A stretch of DNA of 27,069 nucleotides from Mnemiopsis leidyi (lineage: Eukaryota; Ctenophora; Tentaculata; Lobata; Bolinopsidae): assembly GCA_000226015.1 (NCBI GenBank), contig JH153487.1, positions 162,493 through 189,561 of the forward strand, read 5' to 3'. The position numbers and the translations under genes are program-made. How positions within the stretch are numbered: position 1 is the stretch's first letter; each line of letters starts with the position of its first letter. Below the pieces are notes generated by a model. It ran no database searches. It was not told the DNA's origin and was given only the letters and a program-made list of their open reading frames with translations. Below are positions 1-17,404 of this stretch, piece by piece.

Positions 1-45
<45 letters not shown>
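1..45. repeat. (TC)n microsatellite
   Basis: This is a pure TC dinucleotide run of about 45 bases at the window edge. Its full length is unknown because it starts at base 1. The following stretch, 46-505, has no open frame or recognisable feature. Confidence 0.97.
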
Positions 46-48
<3 letters not shown>

Positions 49-505
49 CTTGGTTTTGTATTGGCAATGGTTTCAGTATATGAAAGTAAAAAGTTTATTG
101 ACTTCTTCTCAAGATCGAACCATCAGAAAATCTTGGTTTTCATAGCTCTACTGCTATATATTCTCCAAGGATCGCCACTTACCGTGGCTGTTCAAGTGGT
201 CATCGCCTCCGCTACTGGGAAATTTGAATAATACAACAGATCGGAACATCTTGTGCTTTGTAACGCTTGCTGTAGATTTCTTGCCTGGGAACCTCAGTCT
301 TTGTTGCTCTGAGGGGACCGTAGAGCAAGCCACGCAGCGCCCGTCAATAGATTTCCTATTAGGGAGTTAGCGCCGGGCAGGGTACCCTAGGTGCAATTGT
401 ATTTGAAAATAATTGACGACGTTACTGTTAGGAAAGGTTAGAAATCCTACTAGAACCCAAGACAGCCTTGCACAATATCGAATGGTTGCATATGACCTCT
501 TATTA

Positions 506-1380
506 CCTTAGGAGACATATTTACGGGGTACGAAATTCGGGGATTTTCGGAAAAAATCCCCATATTTTCGTACTACCAAAATTTTGACCTCCACTTCAAA
601 ACCCCCCAAATTAATTTGTTTGTAATTGGCTCAAAAAGGGTTAAATTGAGGTGTATTCATCAAATTAGTTATTTTACATGGTCTGTGAGATAAGGAAGAA
701 CATTTCTCAGGTACATAGAAAGTTAATTAGTATTAAAATAACTAAGTAAAAATTACACGATATTCAGTGCTGTATACATAAAAAAACGTGGGTCCGTGAA
801 ACAGACCCAAATTCGCTCCTGCATGATAGATATGCCTGCTCTATGAAAAGGATTGACGAAGGTCGTGGAGTACTCATGGCAACACTGGTTACTGTTGGCC
901 ACGTGCCTTTGGAAATTAGCAATATATGTTACTACTTTATCATCCATGGTGATGAAATATCTGGAACTGTGGAGGACTCTAAACCTCGGAGATCGCCCAT
1001 ACCTTCGGGAGGCTTAGAAATCAAGCTCAATCTTACCTTCAAAGGTAGGGGAGACTTGATTGATAAGTTAAGGCTGCTGTTAAGGGACGCCTACAACAGT
1101 AAAACTGGGATTACACGGGTGAGCAGAATCAAGATGAAGGAAATGACAATGTACAAGACGATGATAACGAAGAGGATAATTTTTGATTACTTAACTTTCT
1201 TCACGATTATTAAATTTTTTAAAAATTGAGTTTGATTTTTCTAAAATAATTAAAGGTGAAAATGCGCCAATTTAATTCGGGGTACGAAATTTGGGGATTT
1301 AAAAAAAAAATCCCCATTTCATTGTCCAACCATTAATTCGATCCCCAGATTTTTGATCCGCGTAAATATGTCTCGTAAGG
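506..1380. mobile_element. DNA transposon-like element with terminal inverted repeats
   Basis: The left end at 506 (CCTTAGGAGACATATTTACG) matches the reverse complement of the right end at 1361-1380 at all but one base. Similarity resumes a little further in, around a GGGGAT motif. Both outer flanks carry TA (504-505 and 1381-1382), consistent with a TA target duplication as in Tc1/mariner-like elements. A subterminal segment beginning GGGGTACGAAATT occurs at 525 and again in direct orientation at 1279; each copy can fold on itself through GGGGATTT and AAATCCCC. Inside lies a HIRAN-domain frame (750-1229) but no transposase that I recognise. At about 875 bp it is short, so it is probably a non-autonomous or decayed copy. 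The inverted ends are seen directly; the superfamily is inference. Confidence 0.72.
750..1229 (+). pseudogene. HIRAN-domain reading frame inside a transposon-like element
   Basis: The frame is open from just after a TAA at 747 to a TGA at 1227-1229. The only useful in-frame ATG (843) falls in the middle of the homologous region. Recognisable motifs in order are HDRYACSMKR, TVGHVPLEIS and GGLEIKLNLTFKG. These match the HIRAN pattern, in which an Asp-Arg-Tyr-Ala strand is followed by VGHVP-(R/L)-EIS and a C-terminal GLE strand. HIRAN domains are known in helicase-like proteins, where they bind 3' DNA ends, and they are frequent in transposon-encoded proteins of invertebrates. The tail after about 1140 is low complexity (Lys, Thr, Ile, Phe) and probably not functional. 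The lack of a proper start and the location within inverted repeats suggest a decayed transposon gene. An upstream exon spliced to about 750 cannot be excluded. Confidence 0.6.
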
Positions 1381-1775
1381 TAGATGTATGATGGTATCGC
1401 ACATTACAAAAAATGTTCCTTCTGTCGCCCAGTATGCTGCATCAAGATCATGAATATTTTCGGTTGCTCTTTGCTTATTTTTATTTGCGTATTTGTTGCA
1501 TGATTTTAGGACCACGGCAGATTGGTACTAGAATTATCATTTTATAAAGTTACACCCTTTTATCCTTTTGACAATTAAGTGCTTATATGTCACGAAACTG
1601 GAAGGTTAAACGACTGATCACTGAACCGATGATAGAAAATTTATTGCAATAAATAATCTTAGGCTGGCTCTAGGATGAATGAATACAGAAAAAAAGATAA
1701 AAACAAACATACCGACTGTCTTACTGTCCGGCAATCACACAAACAAACGACCATGAAATCAAATTTACAGGATTA
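1381..1775. other. Intergenic, no gene seen
   Basis: This is AT-rich sequence between the transposon-like element and the next gene. No conserved frame, RNA or long repeat was recognised. It probably contains the promoter and 5' UTR of the gene starting at 1776, but I see no clear TATA or initiator element. Confidence 0.5.
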
Positions 1776-2927
1776 ATGACTGCCACTTCCAGGATTTCCA
1801 ATGCCGCGATGATTCTTCCTCTCATACTGATCGTCATCCCGGGAACAAAGTGTATTCTACCCACCGGGTTCACCCCAACTGACAATTTGCGGCTGGTCAC
1901 GCCCAGTTCCTCCCCCAGCCTTAAAAATTGTGTAGAAATATCGCCGCCAACTCTACCTACAGGAGAAGAATCTAATCGCTCTGAAAAGTTCCTGGTGGAT
2001 GGTTTAGACAATTGTATCGACTACTGTATGTTCACTTCGCAATGCATTGCCATCGCTTACTCGGAAAGAGCCAACTTGAACAATCGCACCTGCGTCCTAT
2101 TGTACTCTGAGTACGTCTATCCAGAGGACAAACGTAACGTTGATATTTTTGTAAGAAAATCTTGTATCCTGGTGATAAACTCGGCGAATAGGCTTAAGAA
2201 AGAGCAACTGGACGGGAGTGAAGTGTCTGAAAATGGAGTTGAAATTGTCGGAAGGTCAAGTCTATACTGTTTAAAGTTCGGAAAATTCGATAATGAAACG
2301 ACTGTCATGACCAAGCGAGCAAAGGTTTTCTGGACCAACTGTCCAGCCTTTGGACGCTGGAAATTTCAGTCCTTAGCCTCGCCCCATGCTTACAGAATCT
2401 CGACGTTTATTCGACCAACCATGTGCTTGGAATTTAATGAGAAGGCACGTGACGTGTTCCTAAACGAATGTGGGGACAATGTGCGACAAATATTTCACCT
2501 GTCAAACTATGGGATTTCCAAGAGACAATTCAGACTGATTGGAACTGTTCCAGTTTCTCGGGTCAGAGTCAATCGATTAAGGATTCCAAAGACGGCATTA
2601 AAAGAAGTAAATTTCCCTGTAATTTACTTTCTCGAGGGATACGAAAAGCCCCTGTCCCTTAAAAACCTGGCATGGCCGGACAGCACATTTCTCAACCCCC
2701 AAAAAGTTCCCTTCTTCTTGCCTACTACCCCAGTAACAGTTAAGTGTAATGATGGGTTTGTCCTTTATGGTAACAAGACCTCACAAGAAATACTTCCTAC
2801 GAAGAATTTAAAGCTGTCGCCGTGTTTGGCTAAGGAGAAACGGACCTCGGGGATTGAGCTAAAAACTTGGAGCTTGGTTAAATTTCTCGTTATATGTTTG
2901 TTATATCTGCAAGGATGTGTCTTTTAA
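1776..2927 (+). CDS. Secreted, possibly GPI-anchored protein with PAN-like and beta-trefoil-like modules
   Basis: This is a single-exon frame of 383 aa. The N-terminus has a hydrophobic stretch (MILPLILIVIPG, residues 12-23) typical of a signal peptide, so translation may start at Met1 or at Met12 (base 1809). Residues about 75-130 have the Cys spacing and strand pattern of a PAN/apple-like module (C80, C84, C90, C106, C130; motif CIDYC-MFTSQC-IAIAY). Residues about 160-245 resemble a ricin-type beta-trefoil lectin repeat: LYCLKF, then FWTNCP-x4-W, then TMCLEFNEKARDVFLNEC followed by RQIF where a QxW-like motif is expected. I see no toxin catalytic domain. The last 20 residues are hydrophobic after a polar spacer (SLVKFLVICLLYL), fitting a GPI signal or a terminal membrane anchor. 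Several N-x-S/T sites are present. The role is probably extracellular glycan or protein binding. Domain calls are by eye; the secreted, anchored topology is the firmer part. Confidence 0.72.
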   Translation: MTATSRISNAAMILPLILIVIPGTKCILPTGFTPTDNLRLVTPSSSPSLKNCVEISPPTLPTGEESNRSEKFLVDGLDNCIDYCMFTSQCIAIAYSERANLNNRTCVLLYSEYVYPEDKRNVDIFVRKSCILVINSANRLKKEQLDGSEVSENGVEIVGRSSLYCLKFGKFDNETTVMTKRAKVFWTNCPAFGRWKFQSLASPHAYRISTFIRPTMCLEFNEKARDVFLNECGDNVRQIFHLSNYGISKRQFRLIGTVPVSRVRVNRLRIPKTALKEVNFPVIYFLEGYEKPLSLKNLAWPDSTFLNPQKVPFFLPTTPVTVKCNDGFVLYGNKTSQEILPTKNLKLSPCLAKEKRTSGIELKTWSLVKFLVICLLYLQGCVF

Positions 2928-3515
2928 GCCTAAGATCTAACGTTTCATTATTCGTTCGCGACCTGGAATTTGCATCTGTTCACATTGCATCAAATTTTAA
3001 ACTGTACCTTGGCTGTTTTTGATTTTTTTAATGCTAGTTGGAATGTTAATTTTAATGCAGTTTGTGCTATGGATTATTTGGTACATTACTATTTGGTACA
3101 TAATTATTTGGTACATATCTATGAATGTTATGTAAATTGCTGTTTGCTATATCGTGGTTAAATGGAGACACCGTTTATCATCTTGGCATTGTTGCTCAGC
3201 CGGATAAGTAAAAAAGAGTATATAAAGGATATTCAATATGTTGGGACTATAATCGGCGGGCTTTAATAGTAACTAGTAATATTAAAACCGTGCCATAACC
3301 AGTAACCACAACCATAACTGTATTCCTAACCATAATACCAGTCATAACATTTGCCAACGTCCGCCAACTTCTTGGGGACTAATTCCGCTGTAGATAAAGT
3401 CCGCTGTGGAAATGGAATAGTCTGTTTGACGGATCCGATGTATAATTCATATATCAAAAAAGCAGCATTACAATATTTCTACAGGTATTTCACAGTCTGA
3501 AAGATATTTTTGCAG
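2928..3515. other. Intergenic stretch with a small tandem repeat and a possible first exon
   Basis: Three copies of ATTTGGTACAT lie at about 3074-3117. A candidate first coding exon for the downstream mS35 gene is 3162-3207: an ATG right after an in-frame stop, 15 codons, then a GTAAAA donor at 3208. Its phase fits the exon at 3516. Its hydrophobic translation is not a typical mitochondrial presequence and would be short for the family, so this is a weak proposal. GCGGA-type short palindromic repeats at 3360-3440 resemble those at 13430-13625. Confidence 0.4.
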
Positions 3516-11256
<7,741 letters not shown>

Positions 11257-11744
11257 AGAGCTAAACTCCGGCCAATTAGAATTGTCTTATCTATGGTTTG
11301 AGACTGTTATTTAGTTTTTCTGGCATAATCAGATTGGATTGTCGGAGCCGAAATGGCGAGGTTTTGTAAAAAGTTTACCGATCTCAAACTTACATATGGT
11401 ACCTGAAACCAAAAGATCATTGAATGATTTATAGTTTGAAGTCATACTGGCTTTCTATTTTGGATACTGATAGAATTCGTAATTTGTTAACCAACTTTGG
11501 TTTGCTGTTTTGACTTTTGGGTTTTATTGGTTTTATTGGCCATAGGGGCAGCTTCTCTTATATTTCAAGTTACATTCTAATCCTAAATTTTTATCTTATA
11601 GTTATACTTACAGTTATAATTGTACATTGTAAAACAATTTAAGTTTTAGTGACGATTATTATTATATTCAATTTGTTTCTTTTGCGATCGCGTGACATAT
11701 TGAATATGATCATGAATGCGTTATCAATGCAGGTTTTCCTTGCT
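11257..11744. other. 3' flank of the mS35-KH gene
   Basis: This AT-rich stretch should contain the 3' UTR. I do not find a perfect AATAAA close to the stop. No gene or structured repeat is visible before the foldback region begins. Confidence 0.5.
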
Positions 11745-12290
11745 AGACGTTGCCTAGCCCTGCTGCCGCGAAGCGGCAGCCTGAGAATCTAAGCGCGCGG
11801 CGTCGTGGCCGCCCGCCACGAAAAGGTTCAAAACGTGAGACCAGAGACAAGGTTTTCCCACTCTAAATTCGGACAGGTCGCCAGCTCGCACATACTTGTG
11901 TGAGCGAGCCGGCGACTTGTTGTCGTGGCGATACACGACTCGCAGCTCAAAGCTGAACGTTTCGTTAAAAGTAGAACGGCCTATTGTCGCGTCGATACCC
12001 GACGTGACTCTCGCATCTAATCTCGTCAAGCTAAGAAGGGTATAGACCGAGACGGATATAATCCCGTAAAGCGACCTGTCAATGTCATACCCGAAATTGG
12101 AGCATCTTGGCGAGATCATATCCGTCTACCGTTCTAACGAACTCGTTCAGCTTTAGCTGCGTGAGTNNNNNNNNNNNAAAGGGTCACAACGTGAGACAAG
12201 GCTATGCAACGTGTAGCAACTCCGCGCGCAAAGGCAAGCTAAGCTCGCACAGGGATATACATGTTTTAAAGCAAATCTTTGTCCGACCCT
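11745..12290. repeat. GC-rich foldback repeat cluster with assembly gap
   Basis: Several local palindromes occur here: GCTGCCGCGAAGCGGCAGC near 11760, CGTGGCCGCCCGCCACG near 11805, and a 38-base hairpin at about 11878-11915. Modules shared with 24480-25420 include GTTCAGCTTTAGCTGCGTGA, ATATCCGTCTACCGTTCTAA and CTCGCACAGGGATATACATG. Eleven Ns at 12167-12177 lie inside the cluster, as expected where an assembler fails on repeats. The GC and CpG content contrasts sharply with the AT-rich surroundings. No protein is encoded. Confidence 0.82.
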
Positions 12291-12837
12291 AAATCGAAGC
12301 GAGAATAAAATTCAATGCCAGGAGGGTACACACTGCCGTACAACACAGCAAAAAACCGTAGAGTTTTTAATTGCTAAACACGTATATCCAATCTTAGCGC
12401 TACATTAAATACCTATTTGCTACATTAAATACCTATTTGAATTTGAATTTTGAGTAATATAAAATGTTAAAAGTGGTACCCAATAGTTAGGGATTACCAA
12501 TGAAACAAAGCTTTTTGGCTGTAGACAACTGGGAACCTTCGAATCTGGGTACCAACTTGGGATCATGTTAAACTGTCCTAAAGACACCACCCTCTACACA
12601 GCTTGGAGGTGCCAAAAAAGTTAAATGTTAAAACTTCCTAAGAAGCGCCCAGCCCTTGAGGGCATCCTTCTATCATGTCATTGGAACCAAATCTCAATGC
12701 TATCTATATCCTGCTGACACTGCTTTGTTGATAGGAACATGAGGACATATTCGGCCTACTCACAAGGCCTGTTGTCTTTCTTTCATTTTTCCCGCTTGCT
12801 GATTCAGACATTCTCACTGCGGCTCATTTTCAGATCA

Positions 12838-12870
12838 AATTGACGAGTCGGGTAACACCTCGACAAAGAT
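12838..12870. repeat. Solo fragment of the foldback repeat
   Basis: GACGAGTCGGGTAACACCTC followed by GACAAA matches the inverted module seen at 25105-25125. It shows the family is scattered as small pieces. Confidence 0.7.
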
Positions 12871-13020
12871 CAAATAAATTTCTAATTATTGGCCAGCATA
12901 TAATTGTTGCCGCTGCATTGTGCATAGTACATATTATATCATTACAGGACCAAAATTTCAGGCTAAATCAGGTTGAAATAATATGACACTGAACTTCTTT
13001 GAAGAGATGATATCTGTTTC

Positions 13021-13103
13021 TTGTTGCAGTTATACCCGACTCTCGCAGCTCATTTGGTAGATTCTAATGAATGAGCTGTGAGATTCGGGTAAAACTGCGA
13101 CAA
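13021..13103. repeat. Perfectly bounded hairpin of the foldback family
   Basis: Arms at 13021-13053 and 13071-13103 pair at 29 of 33 positions around a 17-base loop. The arm core TACCCGACTCTCGCAGCT is the same module found in the larger clusters. It looks like a minimal foldback (MITE-like) unit. Confidence 0.85.
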
Positions 13104-13399
13104 GGAACCTGTCTACTGTAGCCAAACGTTGCTTTTAGTAGTAGGCGATGTCCAAAATAATTTGTAAAATCTTCTTACAGTGAACAACAGAAAAACAAGT
13201 ATTTAAGACCGGATGTTTATATCGGATCGATTGCGCGCCGGCATATAGTTTATATTATCAAAAGTGTGCCTAAGCTGCGCAATGGGTCCTGTAAAACGTC
13301 CTATGCTGTTCATTGTTACACTTTATCTGCACTTTATTTGTACTTTTTACGCTGTACTGATTAGGATTTGGCATAAGCCAGCCGATGACTGCAAAATTG

Positions 13400-13640
13400 T
13401 GTATGACTACCATTTGTATTCCGTGGTGGAATAGTTCGGCTGCAGATTAATTCAGCAAAATTCCACAGTGGAAAAAGTTCCATGGCAGAATAGTTCACCA
13501 AATTTCATGTCCGCGGATTAGTTTCGCCAGATATTTTTGTGATAATTCTGCTGAATAATTCCGCGGGGAAACTATTCTACAGTTTTGGCAAAACATTTCT
13601 TGGATCCGATGAGATTCGCGGTGGACAAAGTCCGCCAGTT
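13400..13640. repeat. GCGGA/TCCGC short palindromic repeat region
   Basis: Repeated short motifs of the type CCGCGG-(A/T), GTGGAATAGTTC and GGATCCGATG recur every 20-40 bases. Related sequence, including ACAAAGTCCGC-like and GGATCCGATG motifs, occurs at 3360-3440 upstream of the mS35 exons. It is probably a decayed dispersed repeat. Confidence 0.55.
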
Positions 13641-13779
13641 CTATTCCCCATTATTGCCTCATACCAACTACAACAAGATGTAACATCAATTAAAAAACAT
13701 AAAGAATCAAAAATAATAAAGCGGCTGCAATTCTTGTTGCCATGGGCACCCTTTTGACTTTCAATAATCTCCAAGTTGA

Positions 13780-14005
13780 AAGCCAATGATGCCATTGGCT
13801 TCACTGTTGCCATTTGGAAAATTCTTGCCATTGGCATTATTGACCCCAGTGGCCCCAATGGGGTATCACCATTGAGAGGATCCATTGGAGTATTGCCATC
13901 ATGTGGATCCATTGGTTCCATTATAAATGGTGCCAATGGTTGCCAATACTGATCACCATTGGTGCCACTCACCACATCATCATTGGCGTCAATGGAATAT
14001 CCCAT
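13780..14005. repeat. CCATTGG/CCAATGG-rich block
   Basis: CCATTGG, CCAATGG or near variants occur about nine times in some 220 bases, on both strands. Read on the minus strand it is open and gives MDP-N/H-GDTP repeats, but the frame continues into low-complexity sequence and resembles no protein I know. I treat it as a degenerate minisatellite. Confidence 0.65.
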
Positions 14006-14704
14006 TCAAGAACCTGACCTGATCCACGTGTTAAGAATTGAGCCCTTTTGGTTAATGCCGTGAATCGAGTCGGTCTTTTACATTGATTGTGAGTCTTTGA
14101 GATTGTAGTTGAGCTGCTGGAATCAAAGAAAATATAGGATCAGAAGAGAATAATCAAGTTACAGGGCAAAACTAATGCTAAGAGAAACAATAAACTTGAT
14201 TCAGTTAAGGAAACAGTAAATCAGAAACGGGAGGGGGAACAGGGTGACCAGGGAGCCTGGACCCCCAAAAATTTTGATTGGGGCTATGGCATCATAAACT
14301 GCTTGCTTGCATTAACAACTATCATAGTCTTAGACAATGATTTAACATTTAAATCAACGATTTTTTTAATTATTGTCATTATTTCTAGTGCTAAAATTAT
14401 GACACTACTGATTGCTTCTGACTTTCGACCATTTGAAAAATTTCAGATGCACTGCAAGTCATTTTTTCATTGTTCGTTGGTGAATCAAGTATTCTGAAAT
14501 GATGTTGCCATGTAATAAAGCAATCTTAACTTTGAGTACTTCTACACATTTCTTTTGTTCGCTCAAGTTGTTTTTTAGGTTTATAGCATATAGATTGGAG
14601 AGCTGTACCCATTTCTAGTAACGGACTGTATCTAGAAATCCTGAAGGCTAGCCCTCTTGTTCCATGGTTAAACTAAAAAATTGATTTAATTCATAGCACA
14701 TTCT

Positions 14705-15700
14705 AACAAGAATTGCGCCCACTGTGTTTGGTCTCAGGCGAACGCTTAAGATTTCCATCTCTCTTTTGGACTAGATACTGCTATTGTAATCTAGATACTG
14801 TGTTGTATGATGATATGTATTCAGTTCGAAGTTGCAGTTATTGTAAACTACTATGTAGTTATTATAGATAACGCTATGAAGAAAGAGAAATTACAACCGA
14901 GAGATTAGCTAAAAACTATAGCAATTTGACTCATGACTGTTAATTGTAAACATATTATCGAGCGCGATCGTGGACCCTGAACGACAGTCGATGCTACAAA
15001 CTATAAAGTCTAGGTGAAACTGAAAGATACGAACGCACGCAATGTGCAGACTTAATGGCAGCAACCTCGCGTCAAGAACTCTGATGAGTGCTGCGCGTAG
15101 AGTTACGTCCTTTCTAGTTTCTTGCTGACTTCTTTCCTGTTTCTGTAAATACGTTCCTGTCCGGTGCCATATCTTTCGTAGTGATTATTCGTTAAATTGT
15201 TTCTTAGGCATAATGATCAATTGTAGAGTTTTTACAACACCAACATTGTTAATTTTACGCTATTTAAATTTTTTGCTAGCTACCCACTATTTCCAACAGT
15301 CACCTGCTAGGTTTTAAGGCAGCCTTTCCACTGATGCCCGCCATTTTATAGCTGTCCGCTATTGTACGACCAGATTTAGCATACCTAAATCCCACCATAC
15401 CGAGTACAAACCTATGGACATGACTCTTGACCTTGTGCATACTGTGCAGTGTGCTCAGCGCATCACGCATTTACAATTTATATGATCCCTTACATCATTT
15501 GAATTACTTTACATAGGAGCAGCCCCACAAGCTGCGTTTACCTGGTTACTATCGTCTTGCGGAGTTTAACACATACAAACCTTTGTTACACCTGACACCA
15601 CCAAATTTACCTTCCTACCTACCTACCCACCCACCCCAAAATCCGACCACTTTAAACCATCAACTTTACTTTTTTTATTCGGCAAAAAGTATTAGATATG
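14705..15700 (+). repeat. Dispersed repeat, copy B (diverged)
   Basis: The start (14705-14765: AACAAGAATTGCGCCCACTG, then GGTCTCAGGCG and ATTTCCATCTCTC) matches the starts of copies A (5172) and C (26360). The end (15598-15695: TACCTACCCACCC, AAAATCCGACCACTTTAAAC, then GGCAAAAAG) matches 6185-6275 of copy A. The total length is close to copy A. The middle is too diverged to align by eye. Confidence 0.65.
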
Positions 15701-15981
15701 GAAAAAATCATGCGACAGTTCGAATAAGTTTTTTTTCAATTCGAGACTGGTGCAGAACACCAGCTTACAGACTTTCATAAATTTAATGCATTGCATTAGA
15801 TTTTTCCAAATTAGAAAAATGATATTTTCATATTTTCTGTATCTTGTTCTGAAGTTTTAAAATGTTTAAAAAGTCAATGATGCAATTAGTAATGCATTCG
15901 TACTAATGGGTTGATTAAATTATGGAGAGCATAAAATACTGAAATCAATCTCGAAGATATTTGAAAATCGGCAAGATCAAT

Positions 15982-16089
15982 AGCACGGTGTTCAACTAAG
16001 CCAGTTTAACATTGCCTGGTCCCCTGCTACGCGGCTTGTAAACATGGATCGGCCAGATAAGGGGGTTACGTGTTGGTTAACACCGTGCT
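15982..16089. repeat. Small inverted-repeat element (MITE-like)
   Basis: The left end AGCACGGTGTTCAACTAA (15982) and the reverse complement of the right end (AACACCGTGCT, 16079-16089) share an 11-base perfect terminus, with partial pairing further in. The 108-base interior is more GC-rich than its surroundings. I could not define a target-site duplication, and it does not fold as a tRNA by eye. Confidence 0.6.
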
Positions 16090-16970
16090 TCCAGCTATAC
16101 AATATGAAAAATAAATAGATTGAAGTCTCTCTGAAAGCGGCTATAATTCTTTTTCGATGCATTTGAAAACAAAATCAGAGGTCTAAAAGTTGAGTATGAA
16201 TACTCTATTTAAATCTACTTAAGAGGCGACTTATATATGAACGTTGCATCTTGAGAGGATTTTGTATTACTTTGTCAAGTTTACAGTTAGGTTGGAATTT
16301 AGAGCAACCTGCAAATATATTTAATTTTGTCTGAAACTTTAATTAGTCTATAGGAAAAGACCCTTCATACATGAGACCCGCTCAGCCACGAATCCAGAAC
16401 CAGTTAACCTTCATACCCTGGCTAATAAATGAGGTTAGTCAATTGGGCTCTAAAAACTTTGGACTATACCCGGATAACTTCTGATTGATATGTAAATTGC
16501 TAGTTACCGAAGATGGTTTAGAGATTTTCGTATAAATCTTTTGTAAATTTGTTTTGGGGCGTGCAAATTTATCTTTTATCATTTCAGTAAATAAATGTGA
16601 ACATGTCAGTTCGAAATATTTTTCGAAAAGTTTCCTAAAAAACGCAATTTTAAGTCTAAAGAGAAAATCAACAAAGCTACAAAATTGAAAGAATGAGACT
16701 ACTTGCTGCTGTCAGAGATTGCGTAGATGTTCTTGGATGGCTTTTGTAATGTGTTTTTGGAGATGGGTCAAATCAATAATCATAATCAGGCTTTCTGAAA
16801 CTGTCGTGATAAATACCGCACATATATGTTTTCTGTTATGCGAAGCTACGCAACGGGATATAGAATTTCTTGACAAATAACTTCCTTTGTACATTATAAC
16901 CATCATTCGTCATTCGTTTATAGATAAAAAGTAGAAAGCTGTACAATACTTACATATTACTTTTATAAAA

Positions 16971-17069
16971 TTACACGATACCTACACGATACCAACATGG
17001 TACCTACACGATACCAACATGGTACCTACATGATACCTACATGATACCTACATGATACCTACATGATAC
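16971..17069 (+). repeat. 11-bp minisatellite
   Basis: Tandem ACCTACATGAT units run through the segment. The first half alternates with ACCTACACGAT and ACCAACATGGT variants. It lies about 340 bases upstream of the first IRF coding exon. Confidence 0.93.
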
Positions 17070-17404
17070 AACAACTGATAAGATTTAGCAATTGTAATTT
17101 ATCGCATACACCTAAGTAACTATATGATAGCTATATCTGAGTTTTGTTCGAAAGTTTTTTGTATCGCTGCTTGTTATCAACGATGCTATGCAACTGAAAT
17201 GTGACTTTTGACTTTCGACAATGACCATTGATATGTGTTTGGACCTAATGTTTGAAACTTAGGAAACAGCCTTGGCCCTCTGGGATAGGACTTTTCGACT
17301 CAGGTCTACGATAAAAGATATGTTATGTGCAAACTTATAATCCGACAAAATTGGTATGGAGTCTCACCGTTAATTTTAATTTGATCTATAGGGATATTTC
17401 GCAA

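Noticed and set aside
11754..12119. Minus-strand open frame of 121 codons
   Set aside because: It lies within the GC-rich foldback repeat, where stop codons are rare by composition. There are no recognisable motifs.
13577..14005. Minus-strand open frame with MDP-GDTP repeats
   Set aside because: It is explained by the CCATTGG-rich repeat block. The rest is low complexity and there is no sign of conservation.
15528..15600. Open stretch with LRLPGYYRLAEFNTYK and LHLTPPN, recalling the mS35 LHLTPP motif
   Set aside because: It sits inside dispersed repeat copy B, runs into the TACCTACC repeat tail, and matches mS35 only at a few residues. I treat it as chance.
15982..16089. Possible tRNA or structured RNA
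   Set aside because: The terminal pairing is only 11 perfect bases and no cloverleaf or A/B box promoter pattern is visible, so a MITE-like inverted repeat is the simpler reading.
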